Positions 1 through 9,010 of a stretch of 64,000 nt of DNA are shown here, piece after piece (the stretch's first letter is position 1; each line of letters begins with the position of its first letter). The notes under the pieces are model-generated. The model saw only the letters and a program-made list of their open reading frames with translations. It did not search any database and had not been told where the DNA came from. Made by a program: the position numbers and the translations under genes. The DNA is from DAOUKH01 sp965219875. Lineage in GTDB: Bacteria > Chloroflexota > Dehalococcoidia > SHYB01. The stretch lies in NCBI GenBank assembly GCA_965219875.1, contig CBDCOW010000003.1:868001-932000 (forward strand), in the 5' to 3' direction.

Positions 1-578
1 GGAGCGGGGCGAGACCACCCCAGCCACCCGCCCCCGACGCGCCTGTGGCGCGTGCCCTCTCTCAGTCTCTCCCAGAGGGAGAGAGGGTTAGGGATGCGCT
101 CCCCCACGGTCACCTTTGCGTATCCTCGTTGCGGGGGGAGCGGGCGCCCACGAGGGGACGCCCCTACGGGGAGGGGATAGATTCCCACATCCGCGGGAAT
201 GACGGGGTATCGGCGGGGTTTGCAGGGGTTTCCAGCGGGAGCGGGGCGAGACCACCCCAGGCCACCCGCCCCCGACGCGCCTGTGGCGCGTGCCCTCTCT
301 CAGTCTCTCCCAGAGGGAGAGAGGTTTAGGGATGCGCCCCCCACGGTCACCTTTGCGTATCCCCGTTGCAGGGGGAGCGGGCGCCCACGAGGGGCGCCCC
401 TACGAGAGGGATAGATTCCCGCGTTCGCGGGAATGACGGGTATGGGCGGGTTTTGCAGAGGGCTCTAGGGGGAGCGGGGCGAGACCACCCCAGCCACCCG
501 CCCCCGACGCGCCTGTGGCGCGTGCCCTCTCTCAGTCTCTCCCAGAGGGAGAGAGGTTTAGGGATGCGCTCCCCCACG
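1..578. repeat. Three tandem copies of a ~235 bp intergenic repeat
   Basis: Copies begin at 1, 238 and 471 (periods 237 and 233 bp), each opening with GGAGCGGGGCGAGACCACCC; the third is partial and ends near 578. Each unit holds three palindromic blocks: a CGCGCCTGTGGCGCG hairpin with a CCTCTCTC/GAGAGAGG hairpin, a GGGCGCCCACGAGGGG-type block, and a TTCCCGCG/CGCGGGAA block. No coding signal is seen; the short frames here merely translate the repeat. The first block is the core of a family dispersed through the window's intergenic gaps. Confidence 0.85.
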
Positions 579-678
579 GTCTCCTTGGAGTAGAGACTCG
601 TCCGCTTCCTTCGTCCTAAGGCCGGGGGGCGGGCGTTTCGTCCCTCGGCTGGGGTTTTTGCGGGGGTGAGGGGAATAG

Positions 679-708
679 CGAGGGGGCCCCCAACTGGAGG
701 CCCCCTCG
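679..708 (-). terminator. Hairpin terminator after the DUF11 protein gene
   Basis: CGAGGGGGCC (679-688) and GGCCCCCTCG (699-708) form a perfect 10-bp stem with a 10-nt loop. It lies 64 bp past the stop codon of the minus-strand gene at 773. No clear U-tract follows, so it may act as a strong GC hairpin or a processing barrier rather than a textbook intrinsic terminator. The rest of the 579-772 gap shows nothing else. Confidence 0.5.
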
Positions 709-772
709 GACTTCGTTCTCTTAGCGCGGTCCCGCCTCTGCCTCGCGGGGCCGCTCGCTTTGCCGTTCGAGA

Positions 773-3421
773 CTACCGAGGGACGATCGTCGTGCCTTCC
801 TCGTCGGTGATGTCCTGCATGAACTCGGTGTAGTTCAGCGTGGCGGAGGCCACCACATCACCGTCGGATACCGCCTCGACGGTGATCGTGACCATCTCCT
901 CGTCGCCGACTCCGATCTCGCCGAGGTTGAAGTTCACCCGCTGGCCGTTGATCGTGCCGTCCGCGGCGGCGACGATTCTGAACTCGGTGGGGATGACAAC
1001 CTCGAGCGTGACGTTGGTGAGCGGCAATTCGTCGCCCTGGTTGGTCACCGTGACGGTGTAGGAGGTCTGCTCGCCGACGGCGATCGGGTCGTTGCTGTCG
1101 AGGATTACGAGCGACGCGCCCGCGGCAGCCCTTACCTCGACATCGAAGGTGGTCTCGTCGCCCGCGCCTTCGGTGCTGGTCACGGACGCCGTGTTGGTGT
1201 ACATGCCGGCCTCGTCGCCGCGCAGCGTGACGGTGACGGTGACGGACTCACCGATGGAGAGGCCGCCGACGTTCCAGGTCGCGACGCCAGCGGCATGCGT
1301 GCCGCCGCTATCGGCGCTGATGAAGCTCAGGCCGACCGGGATGGTGTCGGTGATGACGACACCGGTGAGGTCGCTTTCGCCGTTGTTGGTGGCGGTGAGC
1401 TCGTAGTCACGCTCACCGTCGGTGTACATCACCGCTCCGCCCATCTTCTCGAGGCTGATGCCCGGCGTGGTGGACGTGACCGAGGCCTCGGCGCTGACCG
1501 TGGCGTCGAGCACCGTCACGCCGACCGTGTTCGTGTGCTCGCCGGACTCGGCGGCGGTCACGGTGACCGTGAAGGTCGTGGAGGCGCCAGCATCGAGCTG
1601 GTCGATGGTCCAGTTCAGGCTGCCATCGTCGGCAACCGTCGCCTCAGGCTCGGAGCTCACGACAGTGAGGCCGGCCGGGAGGGTATCGGACACCGCGGCG
1701 TTGAACGCCGGGCCGTTGCCCTCGTTGGTGACCTCGATCGTGAAGGTGACTTCCTCGCCGACCAGGAAGGAATCGGCGGAGGCGGTCTTGGTCACGGCCA
1801 AGCCCGGCGTCACGATGGTGGTGTCGACGCTCGCGGCGGCTTCGGCGCCCTCCGCGGAGGTGACGATGACCGGCAGCGAGTAGTCGCCGGCGACGTCGCC
1901 GGAGGCGGCGACCATGATGGTCCGCGACTCGCCGGCGGCGAGGGTGCCGATGTTCCAGGTGGTGCCTTCCGTCGGACCCGGGACACCGCTGAAGAAGGTG
2001 AGGCCTTCGGGCAGCGTGTCGGTGACCGTCACGTCGGTCAGCGCACCCTCACCGTCGTTGGTCACGGTGATCTCGTAGTTGACGATGTCGGTGATGTTGG
2101 CCGTCTCCGGACCAGTCTTGGTGACGGTGAGCGAGCCTGGGATCACCATGGTGCCGGCGGTGCCCTCGCCGGTGAAGCCTTCAGTGGAGAGGGCCGAAGC
2201 CGTGTTGGTCTGCTCGCCGACGGCGTCGGCGGAGAGAGTCAGCTCGACGGTGACGGCATCGCTTCCAGGCTCAATGTCGCCGAGCGACCATACGACCGTA
2301 CCCTCACCAACTTCGCTGGGCTCGGGGTCGGCGCTCACGTAGCTCATGCCCGCGGGCAGCGTATCGGTGAGCACGACGGCGGATGCCATGCGGTCGCCGT
2401 CGTTCGTGACGCTAATGGAGTAGGTGGCCGTACTGGAGAGGCCCACGTTTGCCGGCCCGGTCTTCTCGACGGTGAGCGAAGGCGCCTGCCACGTCTTGGT
2501 AACGATGCTGGAGAAGAGCTCGGCGCCCGACTCATGCAGCACGCTGATGTAGACGGTGTTGTCGCCGGTCTCCGGCGTGACCTGCTCCAGCACGGCGTTG
2601 GAGGCGCCGCTGGCGTCGGTGACCGTGGAGAGCTCGCTGGGCTGGCCGTTGAGGGTCGCATCCGGGCTGCCGTCGGTGATGGACCAAATGACGGGGACGT
2701 TGGCGAGCGGCGAGCCGTCGCTGACGCGGGTGACGGTCACGGCCATGGCGTGCTCGGTGCCGACGAGGTTCGAGGCGTCTTCGGGGAACTCGGCGGTCAT
2801 ATCGACCCAGTGCTTAACCGCGAAGACCTTGTGGGCGTCGGCGTCGACGATGCCGGGGGCGTAGGCGGTGACGTCGGTGTCGCCCTCCCGGGTCGCGGTG
2901 ATGGTAACGGTGGCCCGGCCGTTATCGTCGGTGGTGACGCGGCCGAAGGTATTGTCGACCTTCTCGGGATCGATGCCGCCGATGGAGACGATGTCGCCGA
3001 CGGCTTCGCCGAAGCGGTTAAGGATAAGCTCGACGGCGGTGCCGGGAGCGGCCGAGCCGTCGACCTGTTTCACATCGACGGTGAAGGTGTGCTGACTCCT
3101 GATGGGATTGTAGGCTTCCACCGGGGTGATCGTCAGGCTGGCCGGCGTGACAGTCGTGCCCTGGGCACGGATCGACGGGCTGCCGGGCGCCACGGAGGAC
3201 GCGGTGATCTCGCCGCCGGGCAGGCCATTGCCCACACCGGGGCCGTGAGCCTGAAGCTGGCCGGCAACACTAGCCGATGACGCCGCCGTATCCGGAGACG
3301 CCGCGCCTGTTGTTGACGCCGAACTCGCGAGTACGAGACCGACAACGATAGCGGCGACAACGGCGAGTACGATCGCGCCGCCATAGATCCAAGGGAGCGG
3401 TTTGCCGGTGAACAGGTTCAT
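773..3421 (-). CDS. Membrane-anchored DUF11/Ig-like repeat surface protein
   Basis: An 882-residue extracytoplasmic protein, probably a cell-surface structural or adhesive protein. The N-terminus has a short cytoplasmic stretch and one hydrophobic segment (about residues 10-33), read as an uncleaved anchor or signal peptide. Residues ~90-205 and ~205-315 look like two bacterial Ig-like (invasin-type) domains. From ~320 to the end come five or six DUF11-type beta-sandwich repeats of ~105-110 residues, recognisable by recurring S(V/I)TVTNDG, (V/I)TDTLP and GESxTVTVT motifs. The composition is rich in Thr, Val, Ala and Gly and has almost no Cys. No LPXTG sorting signal is present. AAGGA lies 9 nt before the ATG. 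It resembles the giant Calx-beta protein at 49 kb in having one N-terminal anchor and long beta-repeat arrays. Confidence 0.8.
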   Translation of the reverse strand: MNLFTGKPLPWIYGGAIVLAVVAAIVVGLVLASSASTTGAASPDTAASSASVAGQLQAHGPGVGNGLPGGEITASSVAPGSPSIRAQGTTVTPASLTITPVEAYNPIRSQHTFTVDVKQVDGSAAPGTAVELILNRFGEAVGDIVSIGGIDPEKVDNTFGRVTTDDNGRATVTITATREGDTDVTAYAPGIVDADAHKVFAVKHWVDMTAEFPEDASNLVGTEHAMAVTVTRVSDGSPLANVPVIWSITDGSPDATLNGQPSELSTVTDASGASNAVLEQVTPETGDNTVYISVLHESGAELFSSIVTKTWQAPSLTVEKTGPANVGLSSTATYSISVTNDGDRMASAVVLTDTLPAGMSYVSADPEPSEVGEGTVVWSLGDIEPGSDAVTVELTLSADAVGEQTNTASALSTEGFTGEGTAGTMVIPGSLTVTKTGPETANITDIVNYEITVTNDGEGALTDVTVTDTLPEGLTFFSGVPGPTEGTTWNIGTLAAGESRTIMVAASGDVAGDYSLPVIVTSAEGAEAAASVDTTIVTPGLAVTKTASADSFLVGEEVTFTIEVTNEGNGPAFNAAVSDTLPAGLTVVSSEPEATVADDGSLNWTIDQLDAGASTTFTVTVTAAESGEHTNTVGVTVLDATVSAEASVTSTTPGISLEKMGGAVMYTDGERDYELTATNNGESDLTGVVITDTIPVGLSFISADSGGTHAAGVATWNVGGLSIGESVTVTVTLRGDEAGMYTNTASVTSTEGAGDETTFDVEVRAAAGASLVILDSNDPIAVGEQTSYTVTVTNQGDELPLTNVTLEVVIPTEFRIVAAADGTINGQRVNFNLGEIGVGDEEMVTITVEAVSDGDVVASATLNYTEFMQDITDEEGTTIVPR

Positions 3422-3510
3422 TTCACCAATCCTTATTCAGGACTTTGGGGACGTGTGCAGGACGTTCGGCTGAAGACATAAAAGGCCAAAGGGTTCTGCA
3501 AGCGTCAGGG

Positions 3511-3539
3511 ATTCTACACCATCGTTATGGCACTATCAA
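3511..3539 (-). promoter_or_regulatory. Sigma-70-type promoter of the DUF11 protein gene
   Basis: Read on the minus strand, TTGATA (3534-3539) and TAGAAT (3511-3516) are separated by 17 bp, a near-consensus housekeeping promoter. Transcription would start about 85 nt upstream of the ATG at 3421. The 3422-3616 gap contains no other recognisable feature. Confidence 0.6.
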
Positions 3540-3616
3540 GCCGGATACGCGCCCCATGCGGGCCTCCGTGAAAGGGTGCGGGCGCGCGCCGCCGCGTTCG
3601 GCGACGCGTCACTCGG

Positions 3617-6163
3617 CTAGCCGGCGGCGGACGATTCCGAGCCCGCTGCAGCTCCTTCCGGCGTCTCCGCCTCGTCGGCGTCGGACGCCGCATCACCTTC
3701 GGTTAACAGCGCGTCGGTCTGCCCCTTGCGGAGCTTGATCTTGCCGTCCTCGATGTCGATCACCACGTTATCGCCGGAGTCGAACTCGCCGCGCAGCACC
3801 GCTTCGGAGAGGGGATCTTCGAGGAGGTCCTGTATCTTGCGGCGGAGCGGCCGTGCACCGAAGGTGGGGTCGTACCCTTCCTTAGCCAGGAAGGCCATCG
3901 CCTCGGGAGTGGCGCGGAAGCCCATGCCCTTCTCGACGACCGCCTTGGCCACCAAGTCGAGCATCAGCCCCACGATCTCTTGGATGTGCTTCTGCTCCAG
4001 CGCGTGGAAAACCACCTGCGAGTCGATGCGGTTCAGGAACTCGGGACGGAAGACCTTCTTGACTTCGCTGGTGACCTTCTCCTTCATCGCCTCGTAGGCG
4101 CGCTTGGCGTCCTCCGACTCGTCGCCGCCGGTGGTGAAGCCGATGGTGGTGTTCCGCCGGATCAGCTCGGCGCCGATGTTCGAGGTCATCACGATGATCG
4201 CATTGCGGAAGTCCACCTTGCGGCCTTTGGCGTCGGTCAGGTGGCCGTCGTCGAAGATCTGCAGGAGGATGTTGAAGACTTCGGGGTGCGCCTTCTCGAT
4301 CTCGTCCAGCAGGATGACGCTGTAGCCCTTGCGGCGGACCGCTTCGGTCAACTGGCCGCCGTCGTCGTAGCCTACGTAGCCGGGCGGCGATCCCACCAGG
4401 CGGGCCACGGTGTGGCGCTCCATGAACTCCGACATGTCGAGGCGGATCATCGACTCTTCGCTGCCGAACATGAATTCGGCGAGCACGCGGACCAGCTCTG
4501 TCTTGCCGACGCCGGTTGGGCCGAGGAAGAGGAAGACGCCGATTGGGCGCCGTGTGTCCTTGAGACCGGCGCGCGCGCGGCGAATCGCCTTGGAGATGAC
4601 GTTGATCGCCTCGTCCTGGCCGATGATCCGCTTGTGCAGCACACCTTCCATCTGGAGGAGCCGTGTCGTCTCTTCCGTGGCCAGGCGCGTCACCGGGATG
4701 CCGGTCCACATGCCGACGACCTCGGCAATGTCTTCTTCGGTGACTTCGAGGCCCTTGGAGTCCTGCGCCTCGTTCCAGTCCCGCTCCAACTGTTCGAGCT
4801 TCTCGCTCAGCTGTATCTCGCGGTCGCGCAGCTCGGCGGCGAACTCGTATTGCTGGCCGCCGATGGCCTCCTCCTTCTCGGTGTGCACTGTATTGAGGAC
4901 CTGCCGCGCCTCTTTAACGGAAAGGGGCGTGGTCGTTCCTCTGATGCGTACGCGGGAGGCGGCCTCGTCCATGAGGTCGATGGCCTTGTCGGGGAGGAAG
5001 CGATCGGAGATGTAGCGGGAGGCCAAGCTGGCGCAGGCCCGGAGGGCCTCCTCACTGATGCTTAGATTGTGGTGTTCCTCGTACCGGCCCTTGATGCCGC
5101 GGAGGATCTCGACGGTCTCCTCGGCGCTGGGCTGCTCGACCTGCACGGGCTGGAAGCGGCGCTCGAGGGCGGCGTCGCGCTCGACGTACTTGCGGTACTC
5201 GTCGAGGGTGGTGGCGCCGATGGTCTGCAGCTCGCCGCGGGAGAGGGACGGCTTGAGGATGTTCGCCGCGTCGACGGCGCCCTCTGCCGCGCCCGCGCCC
5301 ACCATCGTGTGCATTTCGTCGATGAAGAGGACGCAGTTGCCCGAGGTCTTGATCTCCTCGATCACTTTCTTGAGGCGTTCCTCGAACTCGCCGCGGTACT
5401 TGGTGCCGGCGACGAGGGCGCCCATGTCGAGCGTGACGAGGCGCTTCTGGTGCAGCGTGTTGGGAATGTCCTCGCCGTTCACGATGCGTTGCGCTAGCGC
5501 CTCGACGATGGCGGTCTTGCCCACACCGGGCTCGCCGATGAGCACGGGGTTGTTCTTGGTCCGGCGGCTGAGGATCTGGACAACCCGCTCGATCTCTTTC
5601 TGCCGCCCGATCACGGGGTCGAGCTTGCCGGCGCGCGCCGCCGCTGTGAGGTCGATGCCGAGCTGATCGAGCACGGGGGTACGGGTCCCGCCGCGGCCCG
5701 CCTGTGCGGACTGCGGCGCGTTCTGGCTGAGCACGCGGCTGGTCTCGTTGCGTATTTTCTCCAGCGTGACGCCGAGGCTTTCGAGGACGCCGGCGGCGAC
5801 GCCTTCGCCTTCGCGGAGCAGCCCGATGAGCAGGTGTTCGGTGCCGATGTAGCTATGGTTGAGGCGGCGGGCCTCGTCGACGGCGAGCTCGATGACCTTC
5901 TTGGCGCGCGGGGTCAGGCCGATCTCGCCGGGGACCGATTTCTCGCCGCGGCCGATGATGAATTCGACGGCGGAGCGCACTTTGGTGAGCTCGACGCCGA
6001 GGTTGGAGAGGACGCGTGCGGCGACACCTTCCGTCTCGCGCACGAGGCCCAAGAGGATGTGCTCGGTGCCGATGTAATTGTGATTAAACCGCTGGGCCTC
6101 TTCTTGGGCAAGAGAGAGGACTCTGCGGGCACGTTCGGAGAATTTTTCGAACCTGCTAGCCAT
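3617..6163 (-). CDS. clpC: ATP-dependent Clp protease ATP-binding subunit ClpC
   Basis: Hsp100 AAA+ unfoldase that feeds substrates to ClpP in the cytoplasm. At 848 residues it has the ClpC layout. Two Clp N-terminal repeats occupy ~1-145. AAA domain 1 has Walker A GEPGVGKT (210-217) and Walker B VLFIDE (~278-283). A UVR-like coiled segment lies at ~428-460, in the middle domain typical of ClpC rather than ClpB. AAA domain 2 has Walker A GPTGVGKT (548-555) and LLDEIEKAHPEV near 620. The C-terminal ~30 residues are Ala/Glu-rich and probably disordered. It lies 53 bp downstream of rpsA on the same strand, with AAGG just before the ATG. No CIRCE or CtsR box was seen in the short gap, so it may be read from the rpsA promoter. 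Confidence 0.95.
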   Translation of the reverse strand: MASRFEKFSERARRVLSLAQEEAQRFNHNYIGTEHILLGLVRETEGVAARVLSNLGVELTKVRSAVEFIIGRGEKSVPGEIGLTPRAKKVIELAVDEARRLNHSYIGTEHLLIGLLREGEGVAAGVLESLGVTLEKIRNETSRVLSQNAPQSAQAGRGGTRTPVLDQLGIDLTAAARAGKLDPVIGRQKEIERVVQILSRRTKNNPVLIGEPGVGKTAIVEALAQRIVNGEDIPNTLHQKRLVTLDMGALVAGTKYRGEFEERLKKVIEEIKTSGNCVLFIDEMHTMVGAGAAEGAVDAANILKPSLSRGELQTIGATTLDEYRKYVERDAALERRFQPVQVEQPSAEETVEILRGIKGRYEEHHNLSISEEALRACASLASRYISDRFLPDKAIDLMDEAASRVRIRGTTTPLSVKEARQVLNTVHTEKEEAIGGQQYEFAAELRDREIQLSEKLEQLERDWNEAQDSKGLEVTEEDIAEVVGMWTGIPVTRLATEETTRLLQMEGVLHKRIIGQDEAINVISKAIRRARAGLKDTRRPIGVFLFLGPTGVGKTELVRVLAEFMFGSEESMIRLDMSEFMERHTVARLVGSPPGYVGYDDGGQLTEAVRRKGYSVILLDEIEKAHPEVFNILLQIFDDGHLTDAKGRKVDFRNAIIVMTSNIGAELIRRNTTIGFTTGGDESEDAKRAYEAMKEKVTSEVKKVFRPEFLNRIDSQVVFHALEQKHIQEIVGLMLDLVAKAVVEKGMGFRATPEAMAFLAKEGYDPTFGARPLRRKIQDLLEDPLSEAVLRGEFDSGDNVVIDIEDGKIKLRKGQTDALLTEGDAASDADEAETPEGAAAGSESSAAG

Positions 6164-6216
6164 AGGCCTTGCTCCGTGCGAGTGGGATGGGTGCCAAACT
6201 CCGCACTTCGTGCGCC

Positions 6217-7629
6217 CTAGGCGGTCTCGCCCGTGACGCGCTCCGATTCCTCAACGGCCGGAGCGGGGGCGCTTTCGCCGGGGGACCCGCTCATTTCATT
6301 ATCCGATGGTCCGTCCGGCGCGGCTTCGGCGCCGTCTCTTTTCTCGCCGGCCGAGACCGCCTCGACAAGTTGCGCGGCGAGCGCCGAGTCCAGCGCGGGG
6401 CGCTCCACTCGATGCTCCGCCTCTCCCGAACCGAAACGGGAGTCAGAAGGGCCGGAGCGCTGGTCCGGCGGGCCGGAGCGCTGGTCCGGCGGGCTGTACC
6501 GCGACTCGGGGACGGAGCCGCCCTCCGCATCCGCATCCACCTGCTTAAGGCTCAGACCGATGCGGCGGCGCGCCGGGTCCACCCGAACGATCTTGACCAT
6601 CACGTCCGTACCTTCAGTTACGACCTCGCGGGGATGTTGGATCATCCGGTCAGCCAACTCGGAGATATGGATGAGCCCTTCGATGCCATCCTCGATCCGG
6701 GCGAATGCGCCGAAGGTGGCGAGCTTGGTCACCGTGGCCGGAACGATCTGCCCTTCATGATACCGATAGGGCACCTCGGCCCACGGTTCAGGCTTGGTAC
6801 GCTTCAGGCTCAACGCAATGCGCTGCGCCTCTTGGTCGACCTTGACGACAAGAACCTCGACCTCATCGCCGACGTTGACCACGTCCTCGGGGCGACGCAC
6901 CGATTGCCATGAGAGTTCGGAGATGTGAATAAGACCGTCGGCGCCGCCGAGGTCTACAAAGGCACCGAAGTTGGTGGTGCCGCTGATTACACCACGCTTC
7001 AACTCACCCTCTTGGAGATCCGCGAGCAGCTTTGCCTTACCCGCGGCCCGGGACTCCTGCGTCGCGGCGCGCTCGGAGAGGATGGCGCGGTTGCGGCGGC
7101 GGTTGACTTCAATCACTTTGACCTTGAGCGTCGTGCCGACGAGCGCCTCGAGGGCCTCGTTTTGGCCCCCGTCGCCGCGCGGACGGCCCACAGCGGTCAA
7201 CTGCGAGAGGGGCACAAACCCCTGCACGCCCTCGGCGGTGACGACAGCGCCGCCCTTGTTGAAACCAGTGACCGGCGCCTCGATCACGGAGCCATCCTGT
7301 GCATGTTGGAGCAAGACGCGCCAGCCCATCTCGCCGCGCGCGCGGTCCAGCGAAAGGACCGCCTGCCCCTCGTCCGTCTCGGGCCGTACGACGGCGACGA
7401 CGATAGGGTCGCCTTCCTTCAGATCCTCGACGTCGGCGGGCGTGAGCGTCCGCATCTCGCGGGAGGGAACGACCCCTTCGGTCTTCTGTCCGACGTTGAC
7501 GAGGACGCCGTCCTTATCGACTTTCATGATGACTCCATCGACGACTTGGCCGCGATAGAGGTTTTGGTACCCTTGCTCGGCCTCGTCGAGCAATTGGTCC
7601 ATATCGAATTCTTCGGACTGCTGGGTCAC
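6217..7629 (-). CDS. rpsA: S1 RNA-binding domain protein, 30S ribosomal protein S1-like
   Basis: Binds mRNA and helps start translation on the 30S subunit. Four S1 (OB-fold) domains are visible at about residues 24-95, 110-180, 205-275 and 290-360; later ones carry the typical GAFVDLGGADGLIHISELSW and AFARIEDGIEGLIHISELAD patterns. The last ~110 residues are low-complexity and include a 7-residue repeat (PPDQRSG) encoded by a perfect 21-bp tandem duplication at 6451-6492. The gene starts with GTG at 7627-7629; an internal ATG (residue 10) is an alternative. A TATAAT promoter lies 30-60 nt upstream. Four-domain S1 proteins of this size are usual in Gram-positive and Chloroflexi lineages; E. 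coli S1 has six domains. Confidence 0.85.
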   Translation of the reverse strand: MTQQSEEFDMDQLLDEAEQGYQNLYRGQVVDGVIMKVDKDGVLVNVGQKTEGVVPSREMRTLTPADVEDLKEGDPIVVAVVRPETDEGQAVLSLDRARGEMGWRVLLQHAQDGSVIEAPVTGFNKGGAVVTAEGVQGFVPLSQLTAVGRPRGDGGQNEALEALVGTTLKVKVIEVNRRRNRAILSERAATQESRAAGKAKLLADLQEGELKRGVISGTTNFGAFVDLGGADGLIHISELSWQSVRRPEDVVNVGDEVEVLVVKVDQEAQRIALSLKRTKPEPWAEVPYRYHEGQIVPATVTKLATFGAFARIEDGIEGLIHISELADRMIQHPREVVTEGTDVMVKIVRVDPARRRIGLSLKQVDADAEGGSVPESRYSPPDQRSGPPDQRSGPSDSRFGSGEAEHRVERPALDSALAAQLVEAVSAGEKRDGAEAAPDGPSDNEMSGSPGESAPAPAVEESERVTGETA

Positions 7630-7664
7630 AAGTTCACTCTGCCTGGGCGGATGGGTTAGAGGCC

Positions 7665-7694
7665 ATTATAGGGATGCGCTTCTGGCCCTGTAAA
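7665..7694 (-). promoter_or_regulatory. Sigma-70-type promoter of rpsA
   Basis: On the minus strand, TTTACA (7689-7694) is followed after 18 bp by a perfect TATAAT (7665-7670). The predicted start is near 7658, giving a ~28-nt leader before the GTG at 7629. Confidence 0.6.
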
Positions 7695-7740
7695 GGTGGC
7701 ACCCTGTAGGACTCCGGGAAGGCGGGGCTCCTTCGACCGT

Positions 7741-7865
7741 AGCGCACCCACCTTCTCCCCTGTCCTCCCTCAGTCTCCCCCACAGGGGAGAGGCCTGGAA
7801 GGTAGGCGCCCACGGGGACGGCCTGACGGAGAGGTTGGATTCCCGCTTGCGGGTGGATGGCGGTA
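7741..7865. repeat. Dispersed palindromic intergenic repeat copy
   Basis: A diverged copy of the unit at 1-578, with the CCTCAGTCTCCCCCACAGGGG hairpin, the GGCGCCCACGGGGACG block and the GATTCCCGCTTGCGGG hairpin. It fills the gap between the rpsA promoter and the 5S rRNA terminator; no gene is seen here. Confidence 0.6.
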
Positions 7866-7882
7866 TGCGCGGGGTGAAGGAA

Positions 7883-7908
7883 AGGGCCTGACTGTGGAGT
7901 CAGGCCCT
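7883..7908 (-). terminator. Terminator of the 5S rRNA gene
   Basis: AGGGCCTGAC (7883-7892) and GTCAGGCCCT (7899-7908) make a perfect 10-bp stem with a 6-nt loop, 8 nt beyond the 3' end of the 5S gene. On the minus strand it is followed by a pyrimidine run (TTCCTTC). Confidence 0.75.
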
Positions 7909-7916
7909 AAGGTAAA

Positions 7917-8037
7917 CCCCTGGCGGCGGCATATTTTCCACAGAGGGTCCCCCCTCGAGTATCGTCTGCGCTGGTGCGTTTCACTTCCGTGTTCGGGATG
8001 GGAACGGGTGGGTCCACACCGCTCTGGCCACCAGAGG
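7917..8037 (-). rRNA. rrf: 5S ribosomal RNA (isolated gene)
   Basis: The minus strand reads as a complete 5S rRNA of about 121 nt. It contains the conserved CCCAUCCCGAACACGGAAGUG segment (loop B/helix III) and ends in GCCGCCAGGGG. The terminal helix I closes: CCUCUGG at the 5' end pairs with CCAGGGG at the 3' end, with one G-U pair. No 23S or 16S sequence flanks it; an enoyl-CoA hydratase gene lies divergently on one side. It has its own promoter ending 5 nt upstream and its own terminator, so it is transcribed alone. Unlinked rRNA genes are known in Dehalococcoidia and some other lineages. Confidence 0.93.
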
Positions 8038-8042
8038 CGTCA

Positions 8043-8072
8043 AGTATACCGCAGTGGAGAACGGTTTCTCAA
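8043..8072 (-). promoter_or_regulatory. Promoter of the isolated 5S rRNA
   Basis: On the minus strand, TTGAGA (8067-8072), an 18-bp spacer and TATACT (8043-8048) end 5 nt before the mature 5' end at 8037. Transcription would therefore begin at or next to the mature 5S end, needing little 5' processing. Confidence 0.65.
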
Positions 8073-8182
8073 GCGCCGCGGCCGTCCCTCCGCGAAGGAT
8101 CATGGGCTAGGCTACACTTAGGGGCGCGAGCCTGGGCCGCGCCGAAGGCACAACGACACGACACCTCCCGAGGAGCTTCCCC

Positions 8183-8965
8183 ATGCCGGAACAGACCGCC
8201 GTATCCACGACGCGCCAGGGGGCCGTCGCGGTCCTCACCATCGACAATCCGCCCGCCAACTCGATGGGACTCGACGTCATCGCGGGCTTGACTGCCGCGC
8301 TCGACGCCGTCGAGAGCGACCGCGGGGCGGGGGCCGTCGTGATCACCGGCGCGGGGGAGAAGATGTTCTGCGCGGGCGCCGACATCAAGCTGCTCTCACA
8401 GGTCGAGGAGATCGGCGACGACCATCCCCTCTACCAGGCGGTGCGTCTCTTTGACCGCATCGAGTCGTTTCCCAAGGCCGTGATCGCGGCGATCAACGGT
8501 TTCTGCTTGGGGGGCGGCTTGGAGCTGGCCATGGCCTGCGACCTCAGGATCGCCGCCGAGCACGCCCGCTTCGGCCAGCCCGAAATCAACCTTGGCATTA
8601 CGCCGGGCTGGGGCGGAACGCAGCGCCTCACCAGGCTCATCGGCAAGACGCGCGCCCAACCCCTGCTCCTCACCGGCGACATGCTGGGGGCCAAGGATGC
8701 CCTGGCGTGGGGCCTGCTGAGCGAAGTCACGCCCGCCGAAGACCTCATGGACCGGGCCGTGGAGACGGCGGCGAAGATCGCCGAAAGGGCGCCGCTTGCC
8801 GTTGCCGAGATCAAGTCGCGCGTCACTCAGGGGGCGAAGCAAACGCTTTCGGACGCGGTGATCGACGACCTCCGCGGCATGCTGCGCTTGTTGGGGACGG
8901 AGGACGGGAAGGAAGGCCTCGCCGCCTTCCTCGAGAAGCGGCGCGCCGTTTTCAAGGGCGAATAG
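8183..8965 (+). CDS. Enoyl-CoA hydratase/isomerase family protein
   Basis: A 260-residue crotonase-fold protein expected to hydrate trans-2-enoyl-CoA to 3-hydroxyacyl-CoA in beta-oxidation or a related acyl-CoA pathway. The oxyanion-hole segments CAGADI (~63-68) and GFCLGGGLELAMACD (~106-120) are present. Both glutamates that act in classical enoyl-CoA hydratase are conserved: Glu114 in GGGLE and Glu134 in GQPE, followed by the family pattern GWGGTQRLTR. An AGGAG lies 8 nt before the ATG. It stands alone between the divergent 5S gene and the exchanger gene 45 bp downstream, so its physiological acyl-CoA cannot be read from context. Confidence 0.88.
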   Translation: MPEQTAVSTTRQGAVAVLTIDNPPANSMGLDVIAGLTAALDAVESDRGAGAVVITGAGEKMFCAGADIKLLSQVEEIGDDHPLYQAVRLFDRIESFPKAVIAAINGFCLGGGLELAMACDLRIAAEHARFGQPEINLGITPGWGGTQRLTRLIGKTRAQPLLLTGDMLGAKDALAWGLLSEVTPAEDLMDRAVETAAKIAERAPLAVAEIKSRVTQGAKQTLSDAVIDDLRGMLRLLGTEDGKEGLAAFLEKRRAVFKGE

Positions 8966-9010
8966 CGAGCCGATGCTCCACGCCCACCGCTCCACCTGGG
9001 CGCCGACGTC

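Noticed and set aside
1..578. CRISPR array
   Set aside because: Units are ~235 bp with no short repeat-spacer alternation and no cas genes nearby.
1295..3280. Long plus-strand frame (661 aa) opposite the DUF11 gene
   Set aside because: It is the antisense shadow of a GC-rich repeat gene. The composition is Gly/Asp/Arg/His-biased, with no family motif or ribosome-binding site.
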